Of a stretch of 64,000 nt of DNA, positions 43,011 to 52,681 are shown in pieces. The position numbers and the translations under genes are program-made. The DNA lies in the IMG/VR virus record IMGVR_UViG_3300027771_001853, positions 124,001-188,000 of that record, one strand, 5' to 3'. The first letter of the stretch is position 1, and every line of letters starts with the position of its first letter. The notes below the pieces were generated by a model, which saw only the letters and a program-made list of their open reading frames with translations, had not been told where the DNA came from and made no database searches. Source of the DNA: a virus.

Positions 43011-45711
43011 TTATTACTTCTAAGAACGAGTCTTCAGACAACCCCATCTTATCCCAAAATATTTTTTCTTCTTTAGAGACACTCATTACCTCTTCGAACG
43101 TATCTTGGTCAAACTCTCTTCTAGGTATACCTTTTATTAATTCACATTGTTTACTAGTAAAAAATTGTCTATCTTCTGGTTTTTTAACTAATAAAGATTC
43201 TCTAACATCAGGGTGAAAAACAACTAATAATGGTTCCACTCTTTTATTAAATACATTAATGTATCTAGCTATGTTATACTCCCCCGTCAATTCAGGATTT
43301 TTATCTAATTCGTCTTTATCTATCAAATAACACCTTAATAAAATTTCTACACTACCATCTTTAGCTTTTTTTCTTTGTACGTCACCATGAGACATAGCTG
43401 TACCATTATTTATATAATAGATTGTTTGTCCTAAATCTACCTGTACATTTTCTCTAATAACTAATTCCATGTGTGCTTGTCTAGACATAGGGTTTCCAGA
43501 CTTAGTAACCTGTAAACACCTTTTTTTATAATCTGGTATTTTTAATTTAATTCTAGCTTTATTGGCTATTTTAATTAATGGTATCTGTTTATTGTATATT
43601 TTTTCAAAATGTTCATAATAATATTCTATAAAATCTTGACCTTTACCAGCTAAAAGTAACCTTAAACCTTTATCTATAAACTCTTCCAAATACCCTTGTA
43701 GTTTTTTAGATTTTATGGAATTACCTGTCAACTTTACACCACCAGTATCCGTTAATAATGCGTAATTTTTTCTCGCTACATTTATAGCTGCTGGCCAAAC
43801 ACCGTCAGTGTCTAACCCCATTTCGTCTTTCATAAATAAATCATTATACTCAGCTACATGTGCCTCGGTACCCAAATATTCTTTATCTTTCACTACAAGT
43901 TCATTTAACCCCTTCCCTACATATTTTAATTCCGATACGTTATCTGGTGCTGAAAAATTCACACCATCCGTATCCAACACTAATGGTTCGTAACCTCTGT
44001 CATCAAAAAATTTAATCATATGTCTTAGGTATTGTCTACCAGTACATGTGATTTTTTCACCCATATCCATATCACCCCAAGGGAAGACCTGTGGTGCTGA
44101 CAATGAACCAAACATAGAGTTAATAAAGATTTTTATTGGTAGTTGTTTAGCTCCAAACGATTTCGATAGTTTTGGGTCACTCTTGTAGTGTTTTGATGCC
44201 AAATTTTTATACATGATACGAGTATCTCTAAAATATTTTAACATCCCTTTCATAGCCCCCGTAACATCACATTCTGGAAAAACATCGTGAACTAATTGTA
44301 TGGAGGGGTATAGAGAACTAAAATCTAATTTAAGTACGTTAACCGCGTAACCAACCTTTAACAATCTAGATAAACCACCAACAAAAGGTCTTTTTTCTTT
44401 TTTCTTAGGGATAGCCAAACCTTTACCGTACGACCAAGTTAACATTAACATTTTCCATAATGTCGCTGTACCCATTGTAGATACCCTTTCATATGTTGTT
44501 GGTACTAGTCCAGCTAATAAAAATGAAGCCTGGTTATATTCGGCATCAACAACTTGGGTTTCCCACAAATCATCCATAAGGTACCTTTCTACGATATATT
44601 CACCATTAACTCTTTTATATTTATCAGGAAATCTCATTTGTAGATTTTCCAATCCTGGTGTGTCAATATCTTTATACACCCCAGTTTCTGGGTTTAAATA
44701 AAATTCTTTATTTTCTCTGTATGTCGAAGCAATCTTATCCCCTTCTAGATAAATCCTGTTAGGTTTACTAGCTCCAATATATTCTGTTATATACTTTAGT
44801 CCCCAACTTTTTATGTCTGAATTAATGGTTTGAGCTCTCCTTACCGAATGTGCTACATCAATACTATTGTACCCCCATATTTTTATTTGGTTATAATCTT
44901 CTACTTCAGCTCCTAATTTTAACATCCCTGATTTAATCGATATAGGGGTATTTGGGTTTAATGTTTTTGCTATTTTTTTTATGTCTAGACCTAGAATCTC
45001 AGCTCTTTCGAATATCCAATTCCAGTCAAAGTTGGATGAGTTGTACCCACCTATTATTGAGGGTTTTAGTTTGTCTATAGTATCAAAAAATTCTATGATT
45101 CCTTTTCTTTCACTTTCATCGTCAATGGCTTCCACAACCTTTTCAAACCCTCTATTATCCTTCATACCGAACATAAAGATTCTACCATCTTTAGGGTCTA
45201 AAGATGTTGTTTCTAAATCAAATATAAACCTATGTACTTCATCATAATCACTAAAGCCTTTAAATAATCTTTTTTGTTTTTGTATAAGGTATTGTTCTAC
45301 TGGTGTTAGTAATGTTATTGAATCTCTATTTTCCTTTGCCCAAGGGTCCACACCACCTTGTTTAAAAAATGAGACTAAATCCCTATATGTCTTTGTGGAT
45401 TTAACTAAAAATGTAAGTCCTTGTTCTAACCTTTCGTTCCCATGGGTATCCAACTTCTCAATAACTATTCCATATTTGGATATGGCCTCTTTTTGTTGTT
45501 GTTTGTTACCCCTATAAAAATTCTTATCTTTTAAGTCACCAACCCAACAAAACGGGATAAAGGTATCTGAAATTATTTTCTTACCGTGTTCAGGGTCTTC
45601 TATTACTTTATAGATTTTATTGGTTCTCCAACCATACTCTACAGCGACAATATACTTTTCAGGGTCTTTACCTTGTAAAAATTCTTCTATTTCTTTTGGT
45701 GTGGGATTCAT
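43003..45711 (-). CDS. DNA polymerase, family B, T4 gp43-like
   Basis: 902 residues (T4 gp43 is 898). The 3'-5' exonuclease has D165/E167 (FIFDLETTSLD) and YNSSNFDWNWIFERA. Polymerase motif A D463 (LKLDFSSLYPSIQ), motif B near 520-535 (KQLPIKIFINSMFGSL), motif C D580/D582 (VLDTDGVNF). Motif C has Gly where most family B enzymes have Ser (DTDS). It replicates the phage genome with the helicase, SSB and exonuclease coded elsewhere in the window. Its 3' end overlaps the convergent fibre gene by 8 bases. A promoter of host type lies upstream. Confidence 0.93.
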   Translation of the reverse strand: MNPTPKEIEEFLQGKDPEKYIVAVEYGWRTNKIYKVIEDPEHGKKIISDTFIPFCWVGDLKDKNFYRGNKQQQKEAISKYGIVIEKLDTHGNERLEQGLTFLVKSTKTYRDLVSFFKQGGVDPWAKENRDSITLLTPVEQYLIQKQKRLFKGFSDYDEVHRFIFDLETTSLDPKDGRIFMFGMKDNRGFEKVVEAIDDESERKGIIEFFDTIDKLKPSIIGGYNSSNFDWNWIFERAEILGLDIKKIAKTLNPNTPISIKSGMLKLGAEVEDYNQIKIWGYNSIDVAHSVRRAQTINSDIKSWGLKYITEYIGASKPNRIYLEGDKIASTYRENKEFYLNPETGVYKDIDTPGLENLQMRFPDKYKRVNGEYIVERYLMDDLWETQVVDAEYNQASFLLAGLVPTTYERVSTMGTATLWKMLMLTWSYGKGLAIPKKKEKRPFVGGLSRLLKVGYAVNVLKLDFSSLYPSIQLVHDVFPECDVTGAMKGMLKYFRDTRIMYKNLASKHYKSDPKLSKSFGAKQLPIKIFINSMFGSLSAPQVFPWGDMDMGEKITCTGRQYLRHMIKFFDDRGYEPLVLDTDGVNFSAPDNVSELKYVGKGLNELVVKDKEYLGTEAHVAEYNDLFMKDEMGLDTDGVWPAAINVARKNYALLTDTGGVKLTGNSIKSKKLQGYLEEFIDKGLRLLLAGKGQDFIEYYYEHFEKIYNKQIPLIKIANKARIKLKIPDYKKRCLQVTKSGNPMSRQAHMELVIRENVQVDLGQTIYYINNGTAMSHGDVQRKKAKDGSVEILLRCYLIDKDELDKNPELTGEYNIARYINVFNKRVEPLLVVFHPDVRESLLVKKPEDRQFFTSKQCELIKGIPRREFDQDTFEEVMSVSKEEKIFWDKMGLSEDSFLEVITN

Positions 45712-45735
45712 ATTTGGTTATTTCATTATACTCAG

Positions 45736-45766
45736 TAAGTATAACACAATAACTTCAATACGTCAA
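45736..45766 (-). promoter_or_regulatory. Host-type promoter of the DNA polymerase gene
   Basis: On the minus strand TTGACG (45761-45766), 17 bases, TATACT (45738-45743), close to the sigma-70 consensus; read the Bacteroidota way it is TTG, 20 bases, TATACTTA. It starts directly after the preceding gene's stop and leaves about a 20-base leader to the ATG at 45711. Confidence 0.65.
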
Positions 45767-46153
45767 TTAACAGGAGCAGTTGCTTTCCACAAAACTATCA
45801 TTAATATTAATAAACAAATCGTCCCTTACCGGAACTATTAATTCTGAACAATCTTCTATAAATTTAATAGCGAACTGTCCTTGGTACCTACCTGTAAATT
45901 CTGTGTCACTAGATTGCCATCTATAGTAAATGTAATACTCTGGTGGGTCTGTTTCATGTATAGTAGTTTTAGCGACTATTCCTGCAGCTTTATTTAAAAG
46001 TACATAAGCTCCATTCTCAACATCCCTCATTGAAAAACGAATATCAGCATTCGCTAATTTATCATGAAAGTGTTTAAAGTCACTTCTCCCATCCTGAATC
46101 AATTGCATCTTCAGTATCGGTTCATTACTATTTTTTCTTACAAAAAATTCCAT
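45767..46153 (-). CDS. Small tail/fibre-attachment protein (BppU-like fold)
   Basis: 128 residues. Pattern of an N-terminal BppU-type beta domain: DIRFSMRDVENGAYVLLNKA, IYYRWQSSDTEFTGRYQGQF and IKFIEDCSELIVPVRDD, as in upper-baseplate proteins that hold receptor-binding proteins. It ends in Cys-Ser-Cys. One base separates it from the stop of the 510-aa fibre gene upstream. It is the last gene of the fibre cluster before the polymerase. Confidence 0.5.
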   Translation of the reverse strand: MEFFVRKNSNEPILKMQLIQDGRSDFKHFHDKLANADIRFSMRDVENGAYVLLNKAAGIVAKTTIHETDPPEYYIYYRWQSSDTEFTGRYQGQFAIKFIEDCSELIVPVRDDLFININDSFVESNCSC

Positions 46154-46154
46154 T

Positions 46155-47687
46155 TTAGAATGAGCTTAAGGCTGTTCTTTTCCAACCAGCCTGTGTTTTA
46201 ACATATATATAATCTTCGGTCCAACTTATACTTCCTATTGGTGACGTAGGATGGTCATTAGTATACGTTACATTCACAGGATAGGTAATACAAAATAAAG
46301 GTGTTGATGGGTATCCATCTGTTGTTATCTTTACCATACCATTAGGTTGAGTAGGGCTCGGACTGTTAACGGTCATTACAATTACCCCAGCATTCATGCT
46401 AAGAGAGCTTGTTGGATTCCAGGGCGAAGTCTTTCCAATCTGTATATTATCTGCTTTAATCGCAAACTGACTAATATTACTTGTTGGTGGAAGTAACGGA
46501 TAACCTCCCCCTATAGAAATATACCCTCCATTTGTACAAGGTAAAATATCTTGTGTTGATAATTGACATGTTTGTGTAGTTGCTGTCATACCAGTTGACG
46601 ATACCCAAGTAGTCATTCCCGTATTACCACTATAATCACAACAACAATTTTGTGTAAATTGATACGAGGTAGCCCCTGAACAATTAGCACCGAATGCTGC
46701 TATTTGGTCTGCGTAAGCGTTATAACTACCACCTTCTCCTGAGAAAGTTGTTGAACCCCAACATCCAAATGTAGCTAATGGATTGTAATTTATTGCGACC
46801 GTATCTGTACAACCTGAAATACCAAATGTAGCTCCTGTTGTTGTTCCTGTTGAAGCACTGTATTGACAACAATTGTTATAAGCCCAACTCCATTGGTTAC
46901 CTGGGCCGTAACTATAACCACCACAATCAGCAAGTGCAAATGGATTATAATTAAGAGCTGTATTATCTGTACAACCAGTTACTTGTACTGTATTTCCAGT
47001 CATAGTATATGGTCCTGGGTCAATTGTCATCTCTCGGATGGCTTGTTCTCCTATAGCAAAACCAACTTTACTTACTACCTCCCAAACTTGTGGTGGGTTC
47101 GCTTGTTGGTCTCTCATACCATCATAAATCCCTGGGAAACAATTAGAACAACTAGTTGTGTGTTCACCTGCTCTAACACTTCCCTCTACTCCTGGATTTT
47201 CTGATGACCAGTGAGTTAATAAACACTTATAATAAGTTCCTACCTTCGCACCATAATTCCATTTGTTGGTTGAGACATCTTCAGCGTAAACAATATCACC
47301 TACAACATATCTGGTAGCTGAAGCCCATGTAACACCTGAATACAACTTCTGACCTTTGAATTGTTTTTCGTATGTCATCCCACTCCACGTTAATGTCATA
47401 CTAATCCCAGAAGTCATTCCAGAATTTGTAGCTCCAGTCATTTTTATATAACCACCTTTAATTTGTGTTACTTTTTTATCAGAATTATCTGTTAAGTCTT
47501 CTATCTTAACACCATCACTATTGTTAGCCATTGTCATGGTTCTAACATTTGTACCATCAGATGTTCTAAAATAGAGTTGGTCTAACCCATTATCGTTACC
47601 ATTACCCACAAACATTGTAAGTTGGCTGGCCTGACTCGGTGTTGTAATTCCGCTAAACGCTTCTTTTGTAAATTTAATTGCTCCCAT
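46155..47687 (-). CDS. Cys/Gly-rich tail fibre protein with degenerate GCTD repeats
   Basis: 510 residues. N-terminal part (MGAIKFTKEAFSGITTPSQA, NGNDNGLDQLYFRTSDGTNV) resembles attachment regions of phage fibres. Residues about 234-330 hold two imperfect repeats of the type GCTDNTALNYNPFALADC, followed by NNCCQYSASTG. The GCTD...NYNP...A motif is widespread in marine Bacteroidota surface proteins and in the 636-aa gene of this window. The C-terminus (WTEDYIYVKTQAGWKRTAL) is a usual fibre end. Confidence 0.65.
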   Translation of the reverse strand: MGAIKFTKEAFSGITTPSQASQLTMFVGNGNDNGLDQLYFRTSDGTNVRTMTMANNSDGVKIEDLTDNSDKKVTQIKGGYIKMTGATNSGMTSGISMTLTWSGMTYEKQFKGQKLYSGVTWASATRYVVGDIVYAEDVSTNKWNYGAKVGTYYKCLLTHWSSENPGVEGSVRAGEHTTSCSNCFPGIYDGMRDQQANPPQVWEVVSKVGFAIGEQAIREMTIDPGPYTMTGNTVQVTGCTDNTALNYNPFALADCGGYSYGPGNQWSWAYNNCCQYSASTGTTTGATFGISGCTDTVAINYNPLATFGCWGSTTFSGEGGSYNAYADQIAAFGANCSGATSYQFTQNCCCDYSGNTGMTTWVSSTGMTATTQTCQLSTQDILPCTNGGYISIGGGYPLLPPTSNISQFAIKADNIQIGKTSPWNPTSSLSMNAGVIVMTVNSPSPTQPNGMVKITTDGYPSTPLFCITYPVNVTYTNDHPTSPIGSISWTEDYIYVKTQAGWKRTALSSF

Positions 47688-47726
47688 ATGTCCTTTATAT
47701 ATTAAATATCATTTAATTGTGTCTTT

Positions 47727-48425
47727 TTACCAAGCTATCTGGTCTAAATATGCTCCCGCACCTAATACTAGTACTCCCGCTCCCACATCAAAAGCTCCAA
47801 CTAGACTTGTATTATGTGTTAGTATGTTATTTTTTGGTATTTCCATAATATCCCCTGATTCCAGAGAATACTTATAATTTCCTTGATTTATAGCTACTTT
47901 ACCAATATCGTGTAACTTATCAATAGCAGCTTCTATATTACCTGTTTGGTACCCTGTCGCTGCTGAAACAGTACCATTGACTGTGACTGTGTACCTATTT
48001 GCCCCGGTTAAAGTATCAACAACAAATGTTGATGCTGATAAACTACTTCTAACTTCAAATCTACCCCTACTAGCGTTTAGATGGTAAAAATTATTAGTAT
48101 TCCCTATGTTAAACTCACCACTTCTATCAATCCCAAATTGTAAATTATGTGTAGTACCAGTAAAATCGTTAGACCATACACTAAAGGCTCTATTATTTCC
48201 ACTATCAACAGATGACCTAATAGTCACAGGAATACCAACACCAGTACTACCAGTTGTGATTGGGTAGGTTTGTGTTTGGGACTCACTTAGATTAGCGTAT
48301 ATTGGTTCTAAAAAATACACTTGACCGGTTTCTGTCCCTCCGGATGTAGGCAAATATAAACCATTCAGACTTTTAAAAGCCTGATTCAAATATTTTACAC
48401 TAACTAAAGAAGAAGTACGTATCAT
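47727..48425 (-). CDS. Tail fibre-like protein
   Basis: 232 residues. Repetitive short strands (FNIGNTNNFYHLNASRGRFE, ASTFVVDTLTGANRYTVTV) as in trimeric fibres, followed by a helical stalk (NIEAAIDKLHDIGKVAINQ) and a Gly/Ala/Val-rich tip (VGAFDVGAGVLVLGAGAYLD) that may be membrane- or receptor-contacting. It lies 12 bases downstream of the 249-aa fibre gene. Confidence 0.6.
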   Translation of the reverse strand: MIRTSSLVSVKYLNQAFKSLNGLYLPTSGGTETGQVYFLEPIYANLSESQTQTYPITTGSTGVGIPVTIRSSVDSGNNRAFSVWSNDFTGTTHNLQFGIDRSGEFNIGNTNNFYHLNASRGRFEVRSSLSASTFVVDTLTGANRYTVTVNGTVSAATGYQTGNIEAAIDKLHDIGKVAINQGNYKYSLESGDIMEIPKNNILTHNTSLVGAFDVGAGVLVLGAGAYLDQIAW

Positions 48426-48437
48426 TATTATTTATTA

Positions 48438-49187
48438 TTAACTAGATGTTATTGTCTCCCAAGATGCCGAAGTTTTAATCATTAATTTACCGTTACCGGT
48501 ACCACCATCTGTTGCATAAACAACCATCCCCGCTGTTGGGCCTACTATTGAGTTCATTTGAGCCGTAGTCATTCTAGGTACTGACATTCCTTTTGTTGTA
48601 GACGAAACATCCAGTATACTAGTAACTCCAGGTGATGATGTCCCTATACCGACACTGTCGTTAGCGGCATCAACATAAAACGTATCATTACTGTTTATAG
48701 TTCTAATGACAAAATCTATATCTAAATTATCTTTATTAGCTTCTATCGCTGTTGTTGTAAGAGTTAGGTGTGTTTTATTACCAGCAGAAAAATTAATAGA
48801 ATTAGTGGAAAAAGCTATTTTAGTATCAGTATCACCCAAATGTACGATATCATTTTGGACGTATATCCCTTTACCAAATGTAGCGTATTCAGCGAATCTT
48901 GATGTCGCACTAACCGCTAAATTATCACTAGAACTATTACCTATGGTAACATTCCCATTAAAATCAACATTACCAGCAAATGGTAATCCAGCTGAATTTG
49001 TTATATCATCTTCTATTAACCATTGACCTGCACGTTTTAACGTACCATTATCAAGTTTAAGTGTTATATGGTCATTATAGTCTATTCCTGATACTACGTC
49101 AAACCCTACCATTATAGTAGCGTTGCCACTAGGTGGTGTTGTTATACCACTAGGGTCTTCTTTTTTGATTCTAATAATTGCTGGCAT
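48438..49187 (-). CDS. Tail fibre protein with Bacteroidota-type collagen/leaf repeats
   Basis: 249 residues. The N-terminus (MPAIIRIKKEDPSGITTP) resembles that of the 510-aa fibre (both carry a K-x-x-x-SGITTP motif), suggesting a shared attachment signal. C-terminal part VGIGTSSPGVTSILDVSSTT, then GMSVPRMTTAQMNSIVG is the well-known pattern of Bacteroidota phage fibres and surface proteins. It is beta-helical and presumably trimeric. Confidence 0.7.
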   Translation of the reverse strand: MPAIIRIKKEDPSGITTPPSGNATIMVGFDVVSGIDYNDHITLKLDNGTLKRAGQWLIEDDITNSAGLPFAGNVDFNGNVTIGNSSSDNLAVSATSRFAEYATFGKGIYVQNDIVHLGDTDTKIAFSTNSINFSAGNKTHLTLTTTAIEANKDNLDIDFVIRTINSNDTFYVDAANDSVGIGTSSPGVTSILDVSSTTKGMSVPRMTTAQMNSIVGPTAGMVVYATDGGTGNGKLMIKTSASWETITSS

Positions 49188-49206
49188 TTTTTCTTATTTT
49201 TATTTT

Positions 49207-49497
49207 TTATACAAAGTCTGTTCCGTAAAGTACTAGTTCACCATCTATACCTAAAGTACCACCTTGATTTATATATTCATCCGCATGAAATGTTTGCATG
49301 TTTTCAAAGATGCAATAGGTGTCCCCAACTTTGAGTGGGGATGGGTGAGCTCCTAGACTTAACATTTTTAGTAAGTCTTTAGTTCCCGCTACAGTGTGAC
49401 ATAACTGAGTTAACGTCACGCTAGAATAGAAAGTAGTTGGTAGGGGTATGTCCCCACCTTGGAAAACTTCTATTATATTTTTACAATTACAACTCAT
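49207..49497 (-). CDS. Small tail-associated protein
   Basis: 96 residues, no family. It begins MSCNCKNIIEVFQGGDIPLP; the Cys-x-Cys start and Gly-rich strands fit the fibre cluster. The start codon shares one base with the stop of the 1051-aa gene (coupled translation). Confidence 0.55.
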   Translation of the reverse strand: MSCNCKNIIEVFQGGDIPLPTTFYSSVTLTQLCHTVAGTKDLLKMLSLGAHPSPLKVGDTYCIFENMQTFHADEYINQGGTLGIDGELVLYGTDFV

Positions 49498-52400
49498 TAC
49501 TTATATAGGTTACCTATTAATGTAGCACTCGCTTTTTTATTGGTGTCTACTCTATTAATAATTATTTGCACTATATCGTTTGGCCCAACGCAGAACGGTA
49601 AAGTTTCTACTATAACATCAGTAATTACCGAATTGGGGTATCTCTTGATGGTAAATGCACTTACATTGTCCACTAAAATCGATTTAAATTTAATACCTTC
49701 ATGCTTCGTAACGTCTATATAAGTGTCAAATCCATCAAAATCTAAGACTGTTGTTGGTACTGGAAAGTTTAACATTACGTCAACAGAATCACCTTCAGTA
49801 TAGTATACCGCTCTTCCTTGGTTACACGGTGTTTCACCACACTGACAGTCTATAAGACCATATCTATCTTTTTCTACTAAGAAATTATGTTGTATTTCAT
49901 CCACACCTAAAGGTTTTAAATAATACCTAAACTGTGATATTGCCCCCATAAATGTCCCTGCAAAATTTTCTGTTATACAATCTACCTCGGAATCCACAAT
50001 TATATCACAACCATCACAACCATCAAACCTAAAAGATTCTAATAAACCTTGTGAACCACCACCCCAACTAATATTAAATGGTACCCCAACTTGTAATTGA
50101 TTTGCTGTATTAAGTTGTCTTGGTATCACTTCTTCAAAATTTCTATCCACGAAAACTGGTCTACCATTAACATAAATTGTTAATGTACCCATTCTAAATT
50201 TCTTTTCCTGTACCCATTTTTTTGTAAAATTTAAATAGGTAGGTAGTTCTATATCATTATACCCAAATACCGAATCTACTCCAGGTATCGGTTCGTGTAT
50301 TAAATCATTTACACCACCTTTATTTTCTAAATCACAACAATCCCAACAATAGTCTCTTTCAAATACAGCACTAACGTAAAGCCAAGGTGCTTCTGTTTGT
50401 CCGGTAAAATCACATATAATATCATCACTAAAACGATTTACTACAGTACATGCTGTTATGTAGGTAAAAGCTGTACCACAATTAGGGTTACCAGAACCTA
50501 CTTTATATGGGTGACCACATCTATCGTAATGTATTGTTTCGTCGGTAGTTCCCGTAACAACACAACCACCAGAGAAATATAAAGCCCTATATCCCACCCT
50601 ATAACCTGTTTCACAATCACCACTTAACATTAGAGCAAAATTATTACTACAACAATCAACATAGTAAGGGTACGTTGAAGCTGAAACACAATCTTCATGT
50701 ACGTTCCCACAGTTATCAGTATGGGTACTACATCCCGCAGTTTGTAGTGTTATAGAATCACCGGAACAAGACGGTTCACAAGTTTCTATACAATTTTCTC
50801 CAGAATAGGGTATCCTAAATTTATTCTCAGCTCTTGTACCCATATAAAAGAATATCCCTTTATTTTCTGGGAACAAATCATTTAATGTGTACCCATCACA
50901 TATATTATTACACCTAGGCCTAATAATGGTTTCCACCGTCCATCCACACTCCACTCTTGTTGGTAGTACCTCATATGGGTAACCTTGTAATTTGTAGAAT
51001 CCTTGATAGAACCCACCATTTAATTCATTATAATAACCTTCACAACTACCAGTAGCACTAGTTATACTGTAATTAATATTATAACTACTATAACCAGTAA
51101 CTGGTTTTAATTTTAAACGACAGTCATAATCGTACGGACTATGTGTTAATCCACTTGGTAGTATGGACCATATATTCATTACGTCATTAGCTGTCCTTGC
51201 ACTTTGTGTTACCACATGCACTGTAACGTCAGATTCATAATAACTACAAGTTGTAGTTTCTGTAACTGGTGAAGTTGTTGTGGTTGTAAATGGTGGCCAA
51301 GCGGTTGTTGTCGTTGTTGTTTCCCCTATCCATCCTTGGTCACAATGAGTACAAGAACTAAATACACCAGCAATTATGGTAGCTTGGCTACCTCCCCAAC
51401 CGGTTGTCCCACTAATTACCCTATAACAATCCGTAGAACAGTCAGGCCATCCCGACTCTAAACGATAATAGCTGTCAGCGGATAATGTTATGTCTAAACA
51501 AGATGAACCCGTTAGAACGACTGTAATCGTCCCACCTGTACTTACACATGGTTCTACCTTATACAATAATTTACATGTTGTTGTAGTTGTGGTTGTTGGT
51601 ACTAATGTGGTAGAACTTGTTGTTGTGGTGAGGTGGGGGTTGTATGTCGTGGTTGTAGTTGTTGGACACAAATCCGAACACACCCCACTAGATGTAGGGT
51701 CACAGCACCCACTAAAAGGACCATTAATCACCAACCCTTGGATGTTAGAACCTATAGTTTGCCCACAACCACTAATAATTTGTCTACAGTGTTCTATACC
51801 ATTAGAGTTTGGTGGTGATAAGACCTCGTAATAACTCCCACCTAATAGTGTGGATGCTGATAAAATCTGGTCAAATTGTACGACATTACCGTTCGCTGAA
51901 CAATTTCTCATCGTATAACAATATCCTGTTATCGGAGGTGAGGTTGTTGTGGTTGTTGTTACCGCTGACCATGGCATTGTTGTACATCCAGAACTTAAGG
52001 ACATAAACGTACTAGCTGTACCCCCAGTAAAATCGGTAACAGTTAATTTGACCCTTGATGGTCCTTTGTAAGTTTGTGCGTATGTATTATCAAAAAATCC
52101 GTACACGGTATCCCCTGTACCAACAAATTGGTATGATTGACCACTGTAACCACCCCAAGAATCACTAGAAGTGTATGCGGTACCAAATGTAGCTAGATTA
52201 AAAGTAGTTCCAGTATATGGGTAAGCTTGTTGTTCCCATTCGTAAGTATATGGTCCGGTACCACCACTTGTAACCCCAGATAACGTGTGGGTAAACGCGG
52301 AACCATTAGTATACTCACAGGCCTTTAACCAATGCATGGTACGTATTGCGTGGTCAAATTGGGAGTGTGCTGGTTGACCGAACCTAAGTGTATTCCAATT

Positions 52401-52652
52401 TGCCGCGGAAACATATAGTCCACCATCACCTCCAGTATCACCAGACATTTTTATTGTATCACCAATAAAGTAATATCCTTCATCGAAAAATGGTGGTTGG
52501 TACCCAAATGCGTTACTAGCATTATTGTAAATATAAGTCAGTGAACCCCCTGGTTGTAGTGGGTTTTCTTGGTCTGATGCCCATATAGCCCCCGGATTAC
52601 AGTAATCTGGATTAGCATATAGTGAAACATGTACGTTACCTGTATAGGCCAT
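49497..52652 (-). CDS. Modular receptor-binding/tail protein with SprB-like, Cys-rich and LamG-like parts
   Basis: 1051 residues. About 115-215: PKD/SprB-like domain (SGGTGPYTYEWEQQ, VKLTVTDFTGGTAS). About 235-470: two Cys-rich modules (CYTMRNCSANG...HCRQIISGC; YKVEPCVSTGG...CYRVISG) separated by poly-Thr linkers. About 570-925: beta region like a LamG/concanavalin fold (WTVETIIRP, FRMGTLTIYVNGRPVF, then FAGTFMGAISQFRYYLKPLG), typical for carbohydrate binding. The end is a beta domain without hit. It is a candidate adhesion protein. It is preceded by a glycosyltransferase gene. Confidence 0.7.
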   Translation of the reverse strand: MAYTGNVHVSLYANPDYCNPGAIWASDQENPLQPGGSLTYIYNNASNAFGYQPPFFDEGYYFIGDTIKMSGDTGGDGGLYVSAANWNTLRFGQPAHSQFDHAIRTMHWLKACEYTNGSAFTHTLSGVTSGGTGPYTYEWEQQAYPYTGTTFNLATFGTAYTSSDSWGGYSGQSYQFVGTGDTVYGFFDNTYAQTYKGPSRVKLTVTDFTGGTASTFMSLSSGCTTMPWSAVTTTTTTSPPITGYCYTMRNCSANGNVVQFDQILSASTLLGGSYYEVLSPPNSNGIEHCRQIISGCGQTIGSNIQGLVINGPFSGCCDPTSSGVCSDLCPTTTTTTYNPHLTTTTSSTTLVPTTTTTTTCKLLYKVEPCVSTGGTITVVLTGSSCLDITLSADSYYRLESGWPDCSTDCYRVISGTTGWGGSQATIIAGVFSSCTHCDQGWIGETTTTTTAWPPFTTTTTSPVTETTTCSYYESDVTVHVVTQSARTANDVMNIWSILPSGLTHSPYDYDCRLKLKPVTGYSSYNINYSITSATGSCEGYYNELNGGFYQGFYKLQGYPYEVLPTRVECGWTVETIIRPRCNNICDGYTLNDLFPENKGIFFYMGTRAENKFRIPYSGENCIETCEPSCSGDSITLQTAGCSTHTDNCGNVHEDCVSASTYPYYVDCCSNNFALMLSGDCETGYRVGYRALYFSGGCVVTGTTDETIHYDRCGHPYKVGSGNPNCGTAFTYITACTVVNRFSDDIICDFTGQTEAPWLYVSAVFERDYCWDCCDLENKGGVNDLIHEPIPGVDSVFGYNDIELPTYLNFTKKWVQEKKFRMGTLTIYVNGRPVFVDRNFEEVIPRQLNTANQLQVGVPFNISWGGGSQGLLESFRFDGCDGCDIIVDSEVDCITENFAGTFMGAISQFRYYLKPLGVDEIQHNFLVEKDRYGLIDCQCGETPCNQGRAVYYTEGDSVDVMLNFPVPTTVLDFDGFDTYIDVTKHEGIKFKSILVDNVSAFTIKRYPNSVITDVIVETLPFCVGPNDIVQIIINRVDTNKKASATLIGNLYK

Positions 52653-52673
52653 AAAGTAATTATTTATTTATAT

Positions 52674-52680
52674 ATAAATA
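52674..52680 (-). promoter_or_regulatory. TATTTAT element, candidate late promoter
   Basis: Coding-strand context TGATTATTTATATA, 21 bases before the 1051-aa gene; it is within an AT-rich inverted repeat and starts two bases after the glycosyltransferase stop. Confidence 0.45.
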
Positions 52681-52681
52681 A

